This document shows, in pieces, positions 25,087-34,202 of a DNA stretch of 64,000 bases. Position 1 is the first letter of the stretch. Each line of letters starts with the position of its first letter. The stretch is taken from contig LNET01000055.1 in NCBI GenBank assembly GCA_001464055.1, positions 101,651 to 165,650 of the forward strand, given 5' to 3'. The notes under the pieces were generated by a model. The model did no database searches. It saw only the letters and a program-made list of their open reading frames with translations, and had not been told where the DNA came from. The DNA comes from Burkholderiales bacterium Ga0077543. GTDB taxonomy: Bacteria > Pseudomonadota > Gammaproteobacteria > Burkholderiales > Burkholderiaceae_C. The position numbers and the translations under genes are program-made.

Positions 25087-26370
25087 TCACTCCAAAACGA
25101 GGCCGATCGCATCACCGACACGTCGCTCACCGGTGGCGTCGCTGGGCTGATTGACGACGCGGCCGCCAATGACCATCGTGGTCGACCCACCGCCGTCCAG
25201 GTTCAACGCGTCCTCTGCCCCCAGGGCCGCCATCACGCGTCGCAACTCTTCGATGGTCAGTCCTGCTGACACGCCTGGCCTGCGCCCGTCGGCCACCAGC
25301 AGCAGGATCACACCGTCTGGGCGCACCCCAACCGCCGTGCGGGGATGAGGTCGATGCACCCAATCGAACAGCACGCGTGCCCGCTGGGGGCCGTCCGCAG
25401 CCGTCAGTCCCCATCCTTCGCGGGTTTCCTCGCGCACCGCATGGCCGCGTAGAAGCAAAGTAGGCCCGCCATTGATCCAGAAAGACGCGCCATCGTCCGT
25501 GCGTACGGTGCGGCTGTGCACGGAAAAAGCTGCGCGCAGGAGTTCGGCCACGTACTGCCGCATGAGGCTCGTTCGGGAACTGGACGCACTACTGACCAGC
25601 AAGGCATCGGCCGCGCTCGGCCTTTCGTCGATGCGAAGCTCGCGAACCAACCCAGCCGGGCCGATCGCAAAGCGCGCTGCATCGTGTTCCGCAAGCTTGT
25701 ATCGGCTGTCAGGCGGGAAATACACCAGGTCATCGGCGTACCGACAGGTGTGGTCATGCTGGGGCGGGTCGTCGATGTCGCGGCCGCAGTTGCGAACCAG
25801 ACCGACCTTTCGGTTGATGCCATCGACCGGCATCCGCTGTCCGTTCGACCAAATCAGTTCGGCAGTCCAATCGATCTGAGGCCAGATCGAAATCGCACCG
25901 CCCCGCAGTTCCAGAACCGGTCGACCGTTGATCGGGGCGCTGTTCACCCGGCCTGCAGAGAGCGACAAGCCGGCAGCCTGCCCGGGAAAACCGTCCGCGT
26001 CGCGTTCAACGAAGAACCCACCGTTGATTGTCACGACGCTGCTCGCAGCGCGTTGCAGCGCAGAGGTCGGCTGACGGGGCGCGTCGGCGACATCTGGCAA
26101 CAACAGAGCCAGCCGTCCCCGACTCAAAGCGGGATCGATGGTCACCAGATGCAGCACCCAAGGACCGCTCTCAGCCGGTGTACCCGTCGGCGCCGAAGCC
26201 GCGTTCAAGCCTGTGCGGCCTCGCTGGACGCGGTAATGCGTGACCCCAGGCGATATCGCTTCTTCAACAACATATTGCGGTGTGTCGGCTGGGCCCAGCG
26301 GAAGCAGAGGCATCGCTCGCACCTCGACCCAGACCCAGACCAACAGCATCACAGCCAAGGCTTGACGCAT
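25087..26370 (-). CDS. Secreted phosphodiester glycosidase (NAGPA-domain) protein
   Basis: This 427-residue protein has a signal peptide (MRQALAVMLLVWVWVEVRA) and a phosphodiester glycosidase domain of the NAGPA type. Visible core blocks are VVTINGGFFVERDADGFPG, FWINGGPTLLLRG, RTAVGVRPDGVILLLVADGR and the hallmark ALNLDGGGSTTMVIGG near the end. Family members hydrolyse sugar-phosphodiesters, in bacteria probably on exopolysaccharide or wall polymers. ATG 26370 is chosen because the signal peptide begins there. It lies 74 bp after a TonB-dependent receptor gene on the same strand, so the two are probably co-expressed. Confidence 0.85.
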   Translation of the reverse strand: MRQALAVMLLVWVWVEVRAMPLLPLGPADTPQYVVEEAISPGVTHYRVQRGRTGLNAASAPTGTPAESGPWVLHLVTIDPALSRGRLALLLPDVADAPRQPTSALQRAASSVVTINGGFFVERDADGFPGQAAGLSLSAGRVNSAPINGRPVLELRGGAISIWPQIDWTAELIWSNGQRMPVDGINRKVGLVRNCGRDIDDPPQHDHTCRYADDLVYFPPDSRYKLAEHDAARFAIGPAGLVRELRIDERPSAADALLVSSASSSRTSLMRQYVAELLRAAFSVHSRTVRTDDGASFWINGGPTLLLRGHAVREETREGWGLTAADGPQRARVLFDWVHRPHPRTAVGVRPDGVILLLVADGRRPGVSAGLTIEELRRVMAALGAEDALNLDGGGSTTMVIGGRVVNQPSDATGERRVGDAIGLVLE

Positions 26371-26444
26371 ACGCACTCCAGCCACAAGGTGTCCACGGAT
26401 GCAAATGGCGCGTTCCCGCGCCACTGCCCTTCCTGCTCCGAGGT

Positions 26445-29123
26445 TCAGAGTGCGTAACGCAAGCCCAACACGATGCGCCTATCCAGATCGATCACGCCGT
26501 AGGGGTAATGCTTGGACGAGGACTGATCGACGAACTGTGAACGCGTCAGGTTCAAAACGTCGAGTTGCAGCGTCAAGTTCTTGTTCAGCTTGTAGCTGGC
26601 AGTCAGGTCGACCTGGCCGTAAGCGTCGCGAAAACGTGGCACACCGAAATCGTCGCTGAACTGCGCCAGGTACTTGCTGCGCCAAGCGTAGGAAATGCGG
26701 CCATCGAAGACGCCGTCGTCGTAGTACATCGACGCGTTGTAGCTGTTTTTCGACAAGCCCGGCAAGCCACTGCTGCGCACATCGCCCAACACTGCAAAGT
26801 CGGCCGAGCTCTTCGTGTAGGTGTAGTTGAAAATACCCCCCAGGTTCTTCATCCAGGCCTGCGGAAGGAAGCTGAACGGCGACTGGATGCTGAGTTCAAC
26901 GCCATTGACCTTGGCACTGACGCCGTTCACCGGCTGTGTGAAGACGATGGGCCCGGAAACGATGACGCCATCGGCCTGGCGAGGGAAACTGCGTGTTTCG
27001 GTGAAGGTCGTCGTGTCGATGAAGCCATCGATGTCTTTCCTGAACAGCGCGAAGCCCACCGAGGCGGCCTTCGCCGGATACCACTCGACGCCGACATCGA
27101 AGTTGTTGGCCGTGTAAGGCTGCAGCGATGGGTTGCCACGCGAGCCCGTGCCACCGCTCTGGTCGATGCCGCGCACGGTTTCTGACGGCGCCAGTTGGTT
27201 CAGATCGGGGCGAGTGAGTGAACGCGAGTAAGCACCGCGTACCAGCAAGTTCGAAGACAACTCGTAGCGCAGGTTCGCCGCCGGCAACAGCTTGGAGTAG
27301 GTGTTGCTGAAGCTGACGGGCGAGATGCGCTGTGTCGGCAGGTTGGCATTCTCGACCGCGAAGCCACTGGACGTTTGCTCGGTGCGCACGTAACGCAAAC
27401 CGGCATCAAAGGTCGCGTTGCCCATGCCGAACTGGCCTGAGACGTAAACGTTCTGCGTTTTCTCCTGGATGTTGTAGGTTTGCTGCGCGCCGAACGCCGT
27501 CAGGTCGCCGCGAACCGTGCCGGCCACCGGCATGCCGTTGGGCATGAACACGCCATTGACTCTGCCGGGGTCGACAATCAGCAGGCTGGAGGGAATGGCG
27601 CTGCCGCCACCCTGGACCTTGAAGTCGACGTTGCCGAACACGCTGCCCAAGGACGGCGGCGTTGTCGTCGCCACGCCGGCAGCGCGATTGATGCGGTACT
27701 GGCTGAGTACCGTATCTTTCTCGTGCTCACTGCTCCGCAGGCCGAACTTGATGCCGGTCAGGCCAGCGTCTGTGGCGAACTGCTTCTCGAAGTCGAGCTT
27801 CCCGGTGCGCTCCGTGTCGGTGTCGGTGGATGGTCGGAACACGAACACGTTGAACAGAAAGGCGCCCGGATTGTTCGAAAAATCTGTCGCAGTCGAACTG
27901 AAGTCGAGGTGGTCGCCACGAATGTTGTACGAAACCACGCCTGGATCAAAGACACCGTTGTTCGCCAAACGGAACGAATACAGGTCCCAGGTGCGCTCAG
28001 CCTTGCGCTCGGCGGCACCCAGGAAAGGCTTGATGGTCCATGACGGCGACGGACGCCAAATGGCCTCGACCGTGGTCTGGCGCAAGACTTCTTCGGTGGT
28101 CAGGTGATTGGTGCCCACACGCTGTTGCACTCCGGTGAACTGCCCGGCGGTGATGAGGCCGTTACTGATGGTCGTCGACAGCGGGGCGTTGACGCCGCTT
28201 TCGGTGGCGGCATCGTCGCGCGTGATGTTGCGATCACTTGAAAGCTTTCCGTAAAGAAGGTTCGCAGTCACTTCGAATTCACGCGAAGGGCGCCATTGCG
28301 CAGTGGTCGTGGCGCCCACAGTCTCGCGCTGGTCGTCGAAGTAGATATAGCGCGGACCGTTGGCGACGTCGGCGGCACGCACCGTGTCGCTGGCCCGCGT
28401 GCCGGTGTTGACGGCGGCGAAAGGTCGATAGCTGCCACCTTGTGCCGAGTCGGATCGGTAGCGGGTGTCGGCGATGTTCAGCGTGGCGGCGAGACCGAAC
28501 ACGCGATCCCAGTTGTTGCTGAAGGCCAGAGTGGTGCGCGGATCGAACTCGCCGGACTTACTGCTGTAGTTGGCTTTCTGCGAAACCACGAACTTCAAGC
28601 CGCGCTGGTCCAGAGGACGAAGACTTTCGAGTTCGACGACGCCCGCCAGGCCACCTTCAACCTGCGAAACGTCGAATGATTTGTTGATGACGACATTGCT
28701 GAACAGTTCAGACGGAAGGATCTCGAAGTTGAATCCGCGGCTGCCGTTCGAGTTGCCGAAGTTGTTGTCGGTGCCGGCAGACACCCCTTCCATGCCGTTC
28801 ACGGTGACCCGCGTGAATTGCGGGCCTAGACCGCGCAGGTTGATGGCTGATCCGTCGCCGACGTTGTTGCGCTCCAGCGTGATGCCAGGAACGCGCTGCA
28901 GAGACTCCGACAGGTTCAGGTCGGGGAACTTGGCAATGTCTTCCGCCGTGATGGCCTCAATGAACTTGATCGCGCTCTTTTTTTGGCTCAAAGAGCTTTC
29001 TAGGCTGCCGGCCACTCCGGTGATCACGACCGATTGTTGCTGGCCTACCTGCGCCTGCGCGATGTGCGCGGTGCAAAGCACAGCCAAGGCAGCCGAGGCC
29101 ACGCGCGTTTTGTGATGTTTCAT
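26445..29123 (-). CDS. TonB-dependent receptor (TonB-Xanth-Caul type)
   Basis: This outer-membrane receptor has 892 residues and a signal peptide (VASAALAVLCTAHIAQAQ). A TonB-box-like SVVITG (31-36) and a plug domain follow (TAEDIAKFPDLNLSESLQRV, then PGITLERNNVGDGSAINLRG). The 22-strand barrel fills the rest, and the chain ends in aromatic/Leu GLRYAL. The plug text is that of the Xanthomonas/Caulobacter subfamily, many members of which import complex carbohydrates rather than siderophores. The downstream secreted phosphodiester glycosidase supports a glycan substrate, as an inference. No FecI/FecR or Fur box was seen. ATG 29123 gives the signal peptide directly. Confidence 0.92.
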   Translation of the reverse strand: MKHHKTRVASAALAVLCTAHIAQAQVGQQQSVVITGVAGSLESSLSQKKSAIKFIEAITAEDIAKFPDLNLSESLQRVPGITLERNNVGDGSAINLRGLGPQFTRVTVNGMEGVSAGTDNNFGNSNGSRGFNFEILPSELFSNVVINKSFDVSQVEGGLAGVVELESLRPLDQRGLKFVVSQKANYSSKSGEFDPRTTLAFSNNWDRVFGLAATLNIADTRYRSDSAQGGSYRPFAAVNTGTRASDTVRAADVANGPRYIYFDDQRETVGATTTAQWRPSREFEVTANLLYGKLSSDRNITRDDAATESGVNAPLSTTISNGLITAGQFTGVQQRVGTNHLTTEEVLRQTTVEAIWRPSPSWTIKPFLGAAERKAERTWDLYSFRLANNGVFDPGVVSYNIRGDHLDFSSTATDFSNNPGAFLFNVFVFRPSTDTDTERTGKLDFEKQFATDAGLTGIKFGLRSSEHEKDTVLSQYRINRAAGVATTTPPSLGSVFGNVDFKVQGGGSAIPSSLLIVDPGRVNGVFMPNGMPVAGTVRGDLTAFGAQQTYNIQEKTQNVYVSGQFGMGNATFDAGLRYVRTEQTSSGFAVENANLPTQRISPVSFSNTYSKLLPAANLRYELSSNLLVRGAYSRSLTRPDLNQLAPSETVRGIDQSGGTGSRGNPSLQPYTANNFDVGVEWYPAKAASVGFALFRKDIDGFIDTTTFTETRSFPRQADGVIVSGPIVFTQPVNGVSAKVNGVELSIQSPFSFLPQAWMKNLGGIFNYTYTKSSADFAVLGDVRSSGLPGLSKNSYNASMYYDDGVFDGRISYAWRSKYLAQFSDDFGVPRFRDAYGQVDLTASYKLNKNLTLQLDVLNLTRSQFVDQSSSKHYPYGVIDLDRRIVLGLRYAL

Positions 29124-29299
29124 ATTGAGTGAGGAACCTGGAGTGAAAGCGAGCGCACTGACTTTGCGAAGGCGCAAGGTGCGGGCTGGACGCTATCGGC
29201 GACCGGTGACAAACCCATGAGGGAAGGCTCGTCGTTGTGTGAGGCCAACAAGGCGAGCGGGCAGCGGTAGACGGCCGTCATGGACAGGCACGTCGAAGA
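29124..29299. other. Upstream region of the TonB receptor gene
   Basis: This is part of an almost 1-kb interval (29124-30118) with no intact large gene. It would carry the receptor promoter, but no clear box was identified. The rest of the interval holds a ParE fragment, a ParD-like gene and a dispersed repeat, listed separately; 29671-29892 and 29964-30118 show nothing recognisable. Confidence 0.4.
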
Positions 29300-29415
29300 T
29301 CAGGTATTGCCCGAGCGGATGACAACGCAGCCCACGCTGTCTTTGGCGATGTCGGCCCAGATGTCGATGATGTCAGCCGCCGCCAGCGGGCGGCGGGGAC
29401 GCTTGGCATCGCCGG
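29300..29415 (-). pseudogene. ParE-type toxin N-terminal remnant
   Basis: Directly after the ParD-like gene, in another frame, the reverse strand reads RPLAAADIIDIWADIAKDSV and then GCVVIRSGNT before a stop at 29300. A-x-x-D-[IL]-x-D-I-W-x-x-I-A-x-D-S is the start of ParE toxins. No in-frame ATG precedes it, because an ATG a few codons earlier is in a different frame, and all residues after the first helix are lost. The toxin is therefore dead. Confidence 0.65.
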
Positions 29416-29670
29416 CTACGCGGGCCTGCGAGCGCGCCGGGCGCGGCCTGAGCGCTGGGCTTTCTCAGCACGACAGGGCTGGCTGGCTGCGCGCCCATAC
29501 CTTGTGGGAATGTCGTCGCGGAGCTGGTCCAGCCTGGCAGTTCGCATGCGGTCTTGTTCGTCCATCAGGCACAGCCCCTCGCGCGGGACTTCACTGGCAG
29601 GGGCCCACAGGCCCGAAGCCACCTCGGATCGGATCAACTCCTCGATCGGCGGCGTGAAACTGACGTTCAT
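29416..29670 (-). CDS. parD: ParD-family antitoxin, C-terminus altered
   Basis: This 84-residue protein starts MNVSFTPPIEELIRSEVASG, then LWAPASEVPREGLCLMDEQD and RMRTARLDQLRDDI. This is the ParD/CC2985 ribbon-helix-helix antitoxin sequence almost word for word in pattern. After residue ~55 the sequence turns into arginine- and alanine-rich text (SGRARRARRPA) unlike the usual ParD tail that wraps the toxin, so a frameshift is likely. It lies directly in front of the ParE fragment in the normal parDE order. It may still bind DNA but probably has no functional toxin to neutralise. Confidence 0.65.
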   Translation of the reverse strand: MNVSFTPPIEELIRSEVASGLWAPASEVPREGLCLMDEQDRMRTARLDQLRDDIPTRYGRAASQPCRAEKAQRSGRARRARRPA

Positions 29671-29892
29671 GCCCGCCGGCACTTTCCTAGATATCGGTCC
29701 AACGCAGCAGGTCCAACGATGTCGATGATGGACATCCGGTATCTCCTTCGGCGCAGGCACCATGGCGGCCGCGCGGCGCCACCAGATCGATGGAGCTCCA
29801 TCATGGGAACCGGTCATTGACCGAACGCCAGCGCCGCGGATCGGGCGCTGCTGCGAGCATTGGTGCCAGCGCAGGTCAGTTACGGGGGGCAA

Positions 29893-29963
29893 CTGACAGT
29901 CCTCCGGAAGGTCGGTGAAGGTGAGGCATCGGTGCCCGCCGACATTCGCCGGCCAAACCCAAA
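29893..29963 (-). repeat. Dispersed intergenic repeat, copy 1
   Basis: On the reverse strand this ~70-bp stretch matches 45977-46048 on the forward strand. The shared core GCGAATGTCGGCGGGC is identical over 16 bp and the similarity extends on both sides (TTGG near the start, GTCAG near the end) at roughly three-quarters identity. Both copies are outside genes. Its nature is unknown; it may be an intergenic repeat family or the end of a small non-autonomous element. Confidence 0.5.
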
Positions 29964-30118
29964 AGACCGCACCCATTCGCGAACGGTCATTCGCAGTCCG
30001 CCCCAGGCCGCAACCCCTGCACGGTAGCTTCGGTTGGCGACCTGGCCATGCCGGCGCAGTGGCAGAGGATTCCGGCGCGTGCAACGGCGGGTCGCCAGCC
30101 GAACGACCCGCTCACCCG

Positions 30119-31498
30119 TCAGGCGACAGACCCGCTGGCCGGCCTGGCTTCCCGCGCGACTGCAGCTGCCACCTGCCGATCAGCCGGCACCACGTGGTAC
30201 CAGTCGATCTTGCGCGTGGCCACCATGATCGCCGCCAACACGCCAAACAGCAGCATCGATCCCATCAGCAAGGCGTTGTCTTCGGACATCAGGATGCCGT
30301 AGAGCACGCCGTACAGTGCCACCAGCAGGCTGCTCGTGGCCAGGCTGGGTCGCCAGCCGCCCAGCACGTAGCGCAAGTAGTACGCAAGCAGCGAGATGCA
30401 GGCAGCGCTCGCCAGCGCGTAGGCCGTCGCAAAGCCCAGCTGTTCCGCGATCGACAACAGCAGCAGGAAGAACAGCACGAGTGCGGCGCCGATCATCAGG
30501 TACTGCATGGGATGGATGCGCCAACGCCGCACCATTTCCAGCACGAAGAAGGCCGCAAAGGTGAGCACGATGAACAGCAGACCGTACTTGGCTGCCCGCT
30601 CGGCCAAACGGTAGACGTCCACTGGATCGGCCAGCGCCACTGAAAACTGCTCCAGCTCGGGCCGGGCATCCCCTCTCTCGACGAACTGTGCCTGGGCCCG
30701 GGTGGACAGCGCTGGCACGCGCCAGTGCGCTTCGAAGCCGGTGTCCCCGACGCTGCGCGTGCGCGGCAGGAAGTTGCCCCTGAAGCTCGGATGCGGCCAC
30801 GCCGACACCAGCGTGACGCTGTTCTCGTCGGCCAGCGGCACCCAGCCGATGCCACCCGTGCCGGCAAGCTCGAACTGCAACTCCAGGTCGAGCACTGCGC
30901 CGGGGCGCAGCAGGGCGGGGTCCAGGCCGGCGGCCAGCGGCAGCGGGGCCTGCGCCGGCGCGCGCGCCATCACCAGCTGCTGGCCGGCCACACGCACCTG
31001 CGGCGCGCTGAGCAGGCCGCGGGCATCGCTGACACCCATCAGCAGCAGCGGCTGCCCGAGCGCGATACGGCCGCCGGGGGAACGGGGCACGATCTCGCTC
31101 CAGACGAAGCGACCGGTGCTGCGGTGCCGACTGGTGTAGACCGTGACCGGAAAGATGCCGCGCAGGCGCTGCTCGGTGGCCAGTTCGCTGCGCGTGTCCA
31201 TCAGCTTGGGAAACTGCACTGCCACCCGCTGCTCGGTCACGGTCTCCTCGTGCATGCGCGGGCCCTTGTCGCCGTCCACCTTGACCACGCGAACGCTGGT
31301 CTCCGTGTAGGGCAGCCAGATCACCGGGCCGCTGAGGGTCTGCGCGCCGGCATGGGCCGCTGCAACTTCGTCGGTGGCGGCAGCGCGATAGGCGCTGCGT
31401 TCGGCGACGACACTGCGCACCAGCGCCAGCGCCAGGGCCAGCATCAGCATCAACAGGCCGATGATCAGCATCTTGCTCAGCAAGGGGTGTCGGGTCAC
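30119..31498 (-). CDS. creD: CreD-family inner-membrane protein
   Basis: This 459-residue protein has an N-terminal helix (MLIIGLLMLMLALALALVRS), a large periplasmic domain (~35-290) with SGPVIWLPYT and LRGIFPVTVYTSRHRSTGRF, and about six C-terminal helices (for example YGLLFIVLTFAAFFVLEMV). This is the CreD layout. In E. coli and Aeromonas, CreD is the main output of the CreBC system and affects envelope stress and beta-lactam responses. It follows creB and creC on the same strand after 139 bp. The start is taken as GTG 31498; the frame is open 57 bp further. Confidence 0.88.
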   Translation of the reverse strand: MTRHPLLSKMLIIGLLMLMLALALALVRSVVAERSAYRAAATDEVAAAHAGAQTLSGPVIWLPYTETSVRVVKVDGDKGPRMHEETVTEQRVAVQFPKLMDTRSELATEQRLRGIFPVTVYTSRHRSTGRFVWSEIVPRSPGGRIALGQPLLLMGVSDARGLLSAPQVRVAGQQLVMARAPAQAPLPLAAGLDPALLRPGAVLDLELQFELAGTGGIGWVPLADENSVTLVSAWPHPSFRGNFLPRTRSVGDTGFEAHWRVPALSTRAQAQFVERGDARPELEQFSVALADPVDVYRLAERAAKYGLLFIVLTFAAFFVLEMVRRWRIHPMQYLMIGAALVLFFLLLLSIAEQLGFATAYALASAACISLLAYYLRYVLGGWRPSLATSSLLVALYGVLYGILMSEDNALLMGSMLLFGVLAAIMVATRKIDWYHVVPADRQVAAAVAREARPASGSVA

Positions 31499-31637
31499 TG
31501 GCGGGCTCCGGTCAGGTTGGCTGGGATGGCCCCATTCTTGAGAACGCGCGCGCAACCGCGGGGCAGCCGATGTGAAACGAGCGTGAAATTGGCCGGCGTC
31601 CAGCTGCCCGCGGCCAGCAACCGGCGGCAGCTCGCGG

Positions 31638-33125
31638 TCAGGCCTTGGCGGGCGAGGCGGGCAAGCGCAAGGCGGCTTTGCAGCCCGTCACGGCGGCTGG
31701 ACCGCCGGCGGGCAACGGGGTGGCCGCGCAGACGTTTTCCACCGTCACCACGCCACCATGCAGTGCGCCGACCTCCTGGACCATGCACAGGCCCAGGCCC
31801 GAACTGCGGTCCTGCGTATCGCCGCGCGGCAGCGAGTAGAAGCGCTCGAAGATGCGGCCCAGGGCGTAGTCGGGGACACCCGGTCCCTGGTCCAGAACCG
31901 ACCATGTGACCCAGCCGGCATCGCGCTTCAAGCCCAGCACCAGATGCCCGCCCTTGGGCGAGAAGTCGATCGCGTTGTCCAGCAGGTTGTGCAGCGCCTG
32001 CGTCATCAGGAAGCGGTTGCCGCGGACGGTGCCGGCGCCGAGCATTTCGTCGACCACCTGAAGGTTCCTGCCGCGCAAGCGGGGCTCCAGCCCCTGCAGC
32101 AGTTCGCGGGTGAGCACCGCCAGGTCCAGTTCCTCCAGGTCCGTCAACTGGCGCATCTGTTCCACCGAAGCCAGCCGCAGCAGCTGGTCGATGAGATGCT
32201 GCAGCCGCTCGGTCTGCCGCTGGATGTTGGTGGCAAATCGCTGGCGGTCCGGCTCGGGCAAGGGTTCCTGAAGCAGCTCGGCCGCACCCCTGATGGCGGC
32301 CAGAGGGCTTTTCAGCTCGTGCGTCAGCGTGTGCACATAGGTTTCGACATAGGCCTTGTCCTCCAGCTTCAGGCGCATGCGTTCCACGGCCTGGGCCAGA
32401 TCGCTGAACTCGGTGTTGCCGCTGAAGCGGCCCATGCGGGGTGGCTGTGCGCGTTCACCGCTGGCCACGGCCGAGGCATAAGCCTGCAGGCGATGCAGGG
32501 AACTGGCCATCCACCAGGTGAACAGGCCACCGATGCACAGCGTCACGCCCAGCAAGACCCAGGAGGCGTTGAGGATGCGCTGGCGACTGCGCGCAATGTA
32601 GGGCTCCAGCGTCTGGTTGGGCCGCGACACGGTCAGCACACCGACGATGCGCGTGCCGTCGAGAATGGGCGCGGCGACGTGCATCACGGTGTTGTCGGGC
32701 TGGTCGGGGCTGACCGCGGTGGAACGCGCGCCGTATTCGCCGCGCAGCGTGCGGTAGACGTCATTCCAGCGCGAGTGGTCCTGGCCGATGGCCCCCTGGC
32801 GGGTGTCGAAGACGACGATGCCGCGCGCGTCGGTGACGCTGATGTGCGTATCGATCCGGGTCTTGCTGAAGCCCCAGAGCGAAGCTCGTGGACGGGCTTG
32901 CGCCAGTCCGTCGAGGGCCTGCGCAAAGCTCCCGCTGGCGATGACGCCGGCTTTCAGGTCGGGGGCGGCCAGCAAGGCCAGGCTGTAGGCCGTGTCCACC
33001 AGGCTGTCTTCCATGGCGAGCCGTGTGCCGGGCTTGACCTCTTCCACGAACACCCGCAGCACCACGAACAGCGCCAGCCCCAGCACCAGGAAGAAGCCCA
33101 GCAGCAATCGCAAGCCGATGCGCAT
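31638..33125 (-). CDS. creC: Sensor histidine kinase CreC
   Basis: This 495-residue membrane kinase has two transmembrane helices (about 5-27 and 187-208) flanking a periplasmic sensor (30-185), a HAMP linker, and a dimerisation/phosphoacceptor helix with His269 in VHTLTHELKSPLAAIRG. The ATPase domain follows, with DNAIDFSP (N-box), DQGPGVP and RSSGLGLCMV. It phosphorylates CreB. Its ATG is one base from the creB stop, so the pair is translationally linked. In related bacteria the signal is metabolic or cell-wall stress. Confidence 0.9.
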   Translation of the reverse strand: MRIGLRLLLGFFLVLGLALFVVLRVFVEEVKPGTRLAMEDSLVDTAYSLALLAAPDLKAGVIASGSFAQALDGLAQARPRASLWGFSKTRIDTHISVTDARGIVVFDTRQGAIGQDHSRWNDVYRTLRGEYGARSTAVSPDQPDNTVMHVAAPILDGTRIVGVLTVSRPNQTLEPYIARSRQRILNASWVLLGVTLCIGGLFTWWMASSLHRLQAYASAVASGERAQPPRMGRFSGNTEFSDLAQAVERMRLKLEDKAYVETYVHTLTHELKSPLAAIRGAAELLQEPLPEPDRQRFATNIQRQTERLQHLIDQLLRLASVEQMRQLTDLEELDLAVLTRELLQGLEPRLRGRNLQVVDEMLGAGTVRGNRFLMTQALHNLLDNAIDFSPKGGHLVLGLKRDAGWVTWSVLDQGPGVPDYALGRIFERFYSLPRGDTQDRSSGLGLCMVQEVGALHGGVVTVENVCAATPLPAGGPAAVTGCKAALRLPASPAKA

Positions 33126-33126
33126 C

Positions 33127-33792
33127 TCAGACGCGCAGCGAATAGCCCATGTGCCGGTGGGTCTGGATCATTTCGCCCGCCAGACCGGCGTCACGCAGCT
33201 TGGCGCGCAACAGCTTGACGTGGGCGTCCACCGTGCGATCGGAGGTCTCGGGGGCGTCTTCCCACACCAGGCTCATCAGTTCGCTGCGCGAGAAGATGCG
33301 TTGCGGACGCCGCAGCAGCGTGGCGAGCAGCCGGTATTCGTAGCGCGTCAGCGGCAGCGGACCAACGGCACCGTGGATGCGTTGGGAGCCCTCGTCCAGC
33401 CGCAACACGGGGCAGGCCTGCACCGGGCCGGCGCTGCGCCGGAGGATGGCCCGCACGCGGGCGCACACCTCGCGCGGTGAGAAAGGCTTGCTGACATAGT
33501 CGTCGGCACCCAATTCCAGCCCCAGGACGCGGTCGATTTCCTCGGACCGTGCGGTCAAGAAGATGATGGGCAGGTCGCTGGTCTGGCGCATCGCGCGGCA
33601 GACGTCGAAGCCATTGCCGTCGGGCAAGCCCACGTCCAGGATGGCCAGCGCGGGCTGCTGCTGCGCAAAGGCCGCCAGCGCGTCTCGCGCCAGCCGCAGG
33701 TGCTGGACTTCGAATCCTTCACTCTGCAACGCGTACAGCAATGTGTCGGCGATGGCCTGTTCGTCTTCCAGCAGCAGGATGCGGAGCGGCAT
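33127..33792 (-). CDS. creB: Response regulator CreB (OmpR/PhoB type)
   Basis: This 221-residue regulator has a receiver domain with the acidic pair at LLLEDEQ, phospho-acceptor Asp53 in ILDVGLPDG, Thr in IIFLTARS and Lys in YVSKPFS. The winged-helix DNA-binding domain follows (PLTRYEYRLLATLLRRPQRI, then DRTVDAHVKLLRAKLRDAG). ATG 33792 gives the standard start. It is the first gene of creBCD. Its known target in relatives, the cre tag (TTCACnnnnnnTTCAC), was not found convincingly in the near upstream region. Confidence 0.9.
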   Translation of the reverse strand: MPLRILLLEDEQAIADTLLYALQSEGFEVQHLRLARDALAAFAQQQPALAILDVGLPDGNGFDVCRAMRQTSDLPIIFLTARSEEIDRVLGLELGADDYVSKPFSPREVCARVRAILRRSAGPVQACPVLRLDEGSQRIHGAVGPLPLTRYEYRLLATLLRRPQRIFSRSELMSLVWEDAPETSDRTVDAHVKLLRAKLRDAGLAGEMIQTHRHMGYSLRV

Positions 33793-33990
33793 GGGTTGGC
33801 AGGGTCGGTGCGGGATCGTGTTCGGCGCAGGGGTGCGACCGGGTGGCAATTCTGGGGCTTGCCAGGGGCATGCTGATGCCGTGTGCTGGCGCCGGCCGGA
33901 TCAACCGCCGTCGGCATACGCAACGCAGCCGCTGCTGCTGTACGCGCCATTCATTCCTCTGACTTGTTCACTGTGGGTGGTCCCGGCGCG

Positions 33991-34199
33991 TCACGCCGAG
34001 TCCCCCTTGTTGGCTTGCCAGAGTCCGTCGAATTCGAACGAAAGCTGACGGTGGTGTTTGATCGATAGCAGGTGGACTATTTCAGGGGCCTTGTCGCCTT
34101 CGGCAGCTGCGCTGACCACGTAAAGCAGCAGGTGCCGAGCTGGGCCAGGTTACGCTCGAAGTTGGCCGTGAACCGTACAGTCGCCTTGGGAATCGCCAC
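33991..34199 (-). pseudogene. RelE/ParE toxin with internal deletion and frameshift
   Basis: A GTG at 34199, three bases after the antitoxin stop, opens a frame reading VAIPKATVRFTANFERNLAQ, the standard start of RelE/ParE toxins of this type. It then runs out of frame and stops. A second frame ending at 33991 reads LLLYVVSAAAEGDKAPEIVH and then LLSIKHHRQLSFEFDGLWQ, the normal C-terminal half. The two halves together make ~69 codons where ~100 are usual, so about 30 residues in the middle are deleted and the frame is broken. The toxin is inactive while its antitoxin is intact. Confidence 0.75.
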
Positions 34200-34202
34200 G
34201 GG

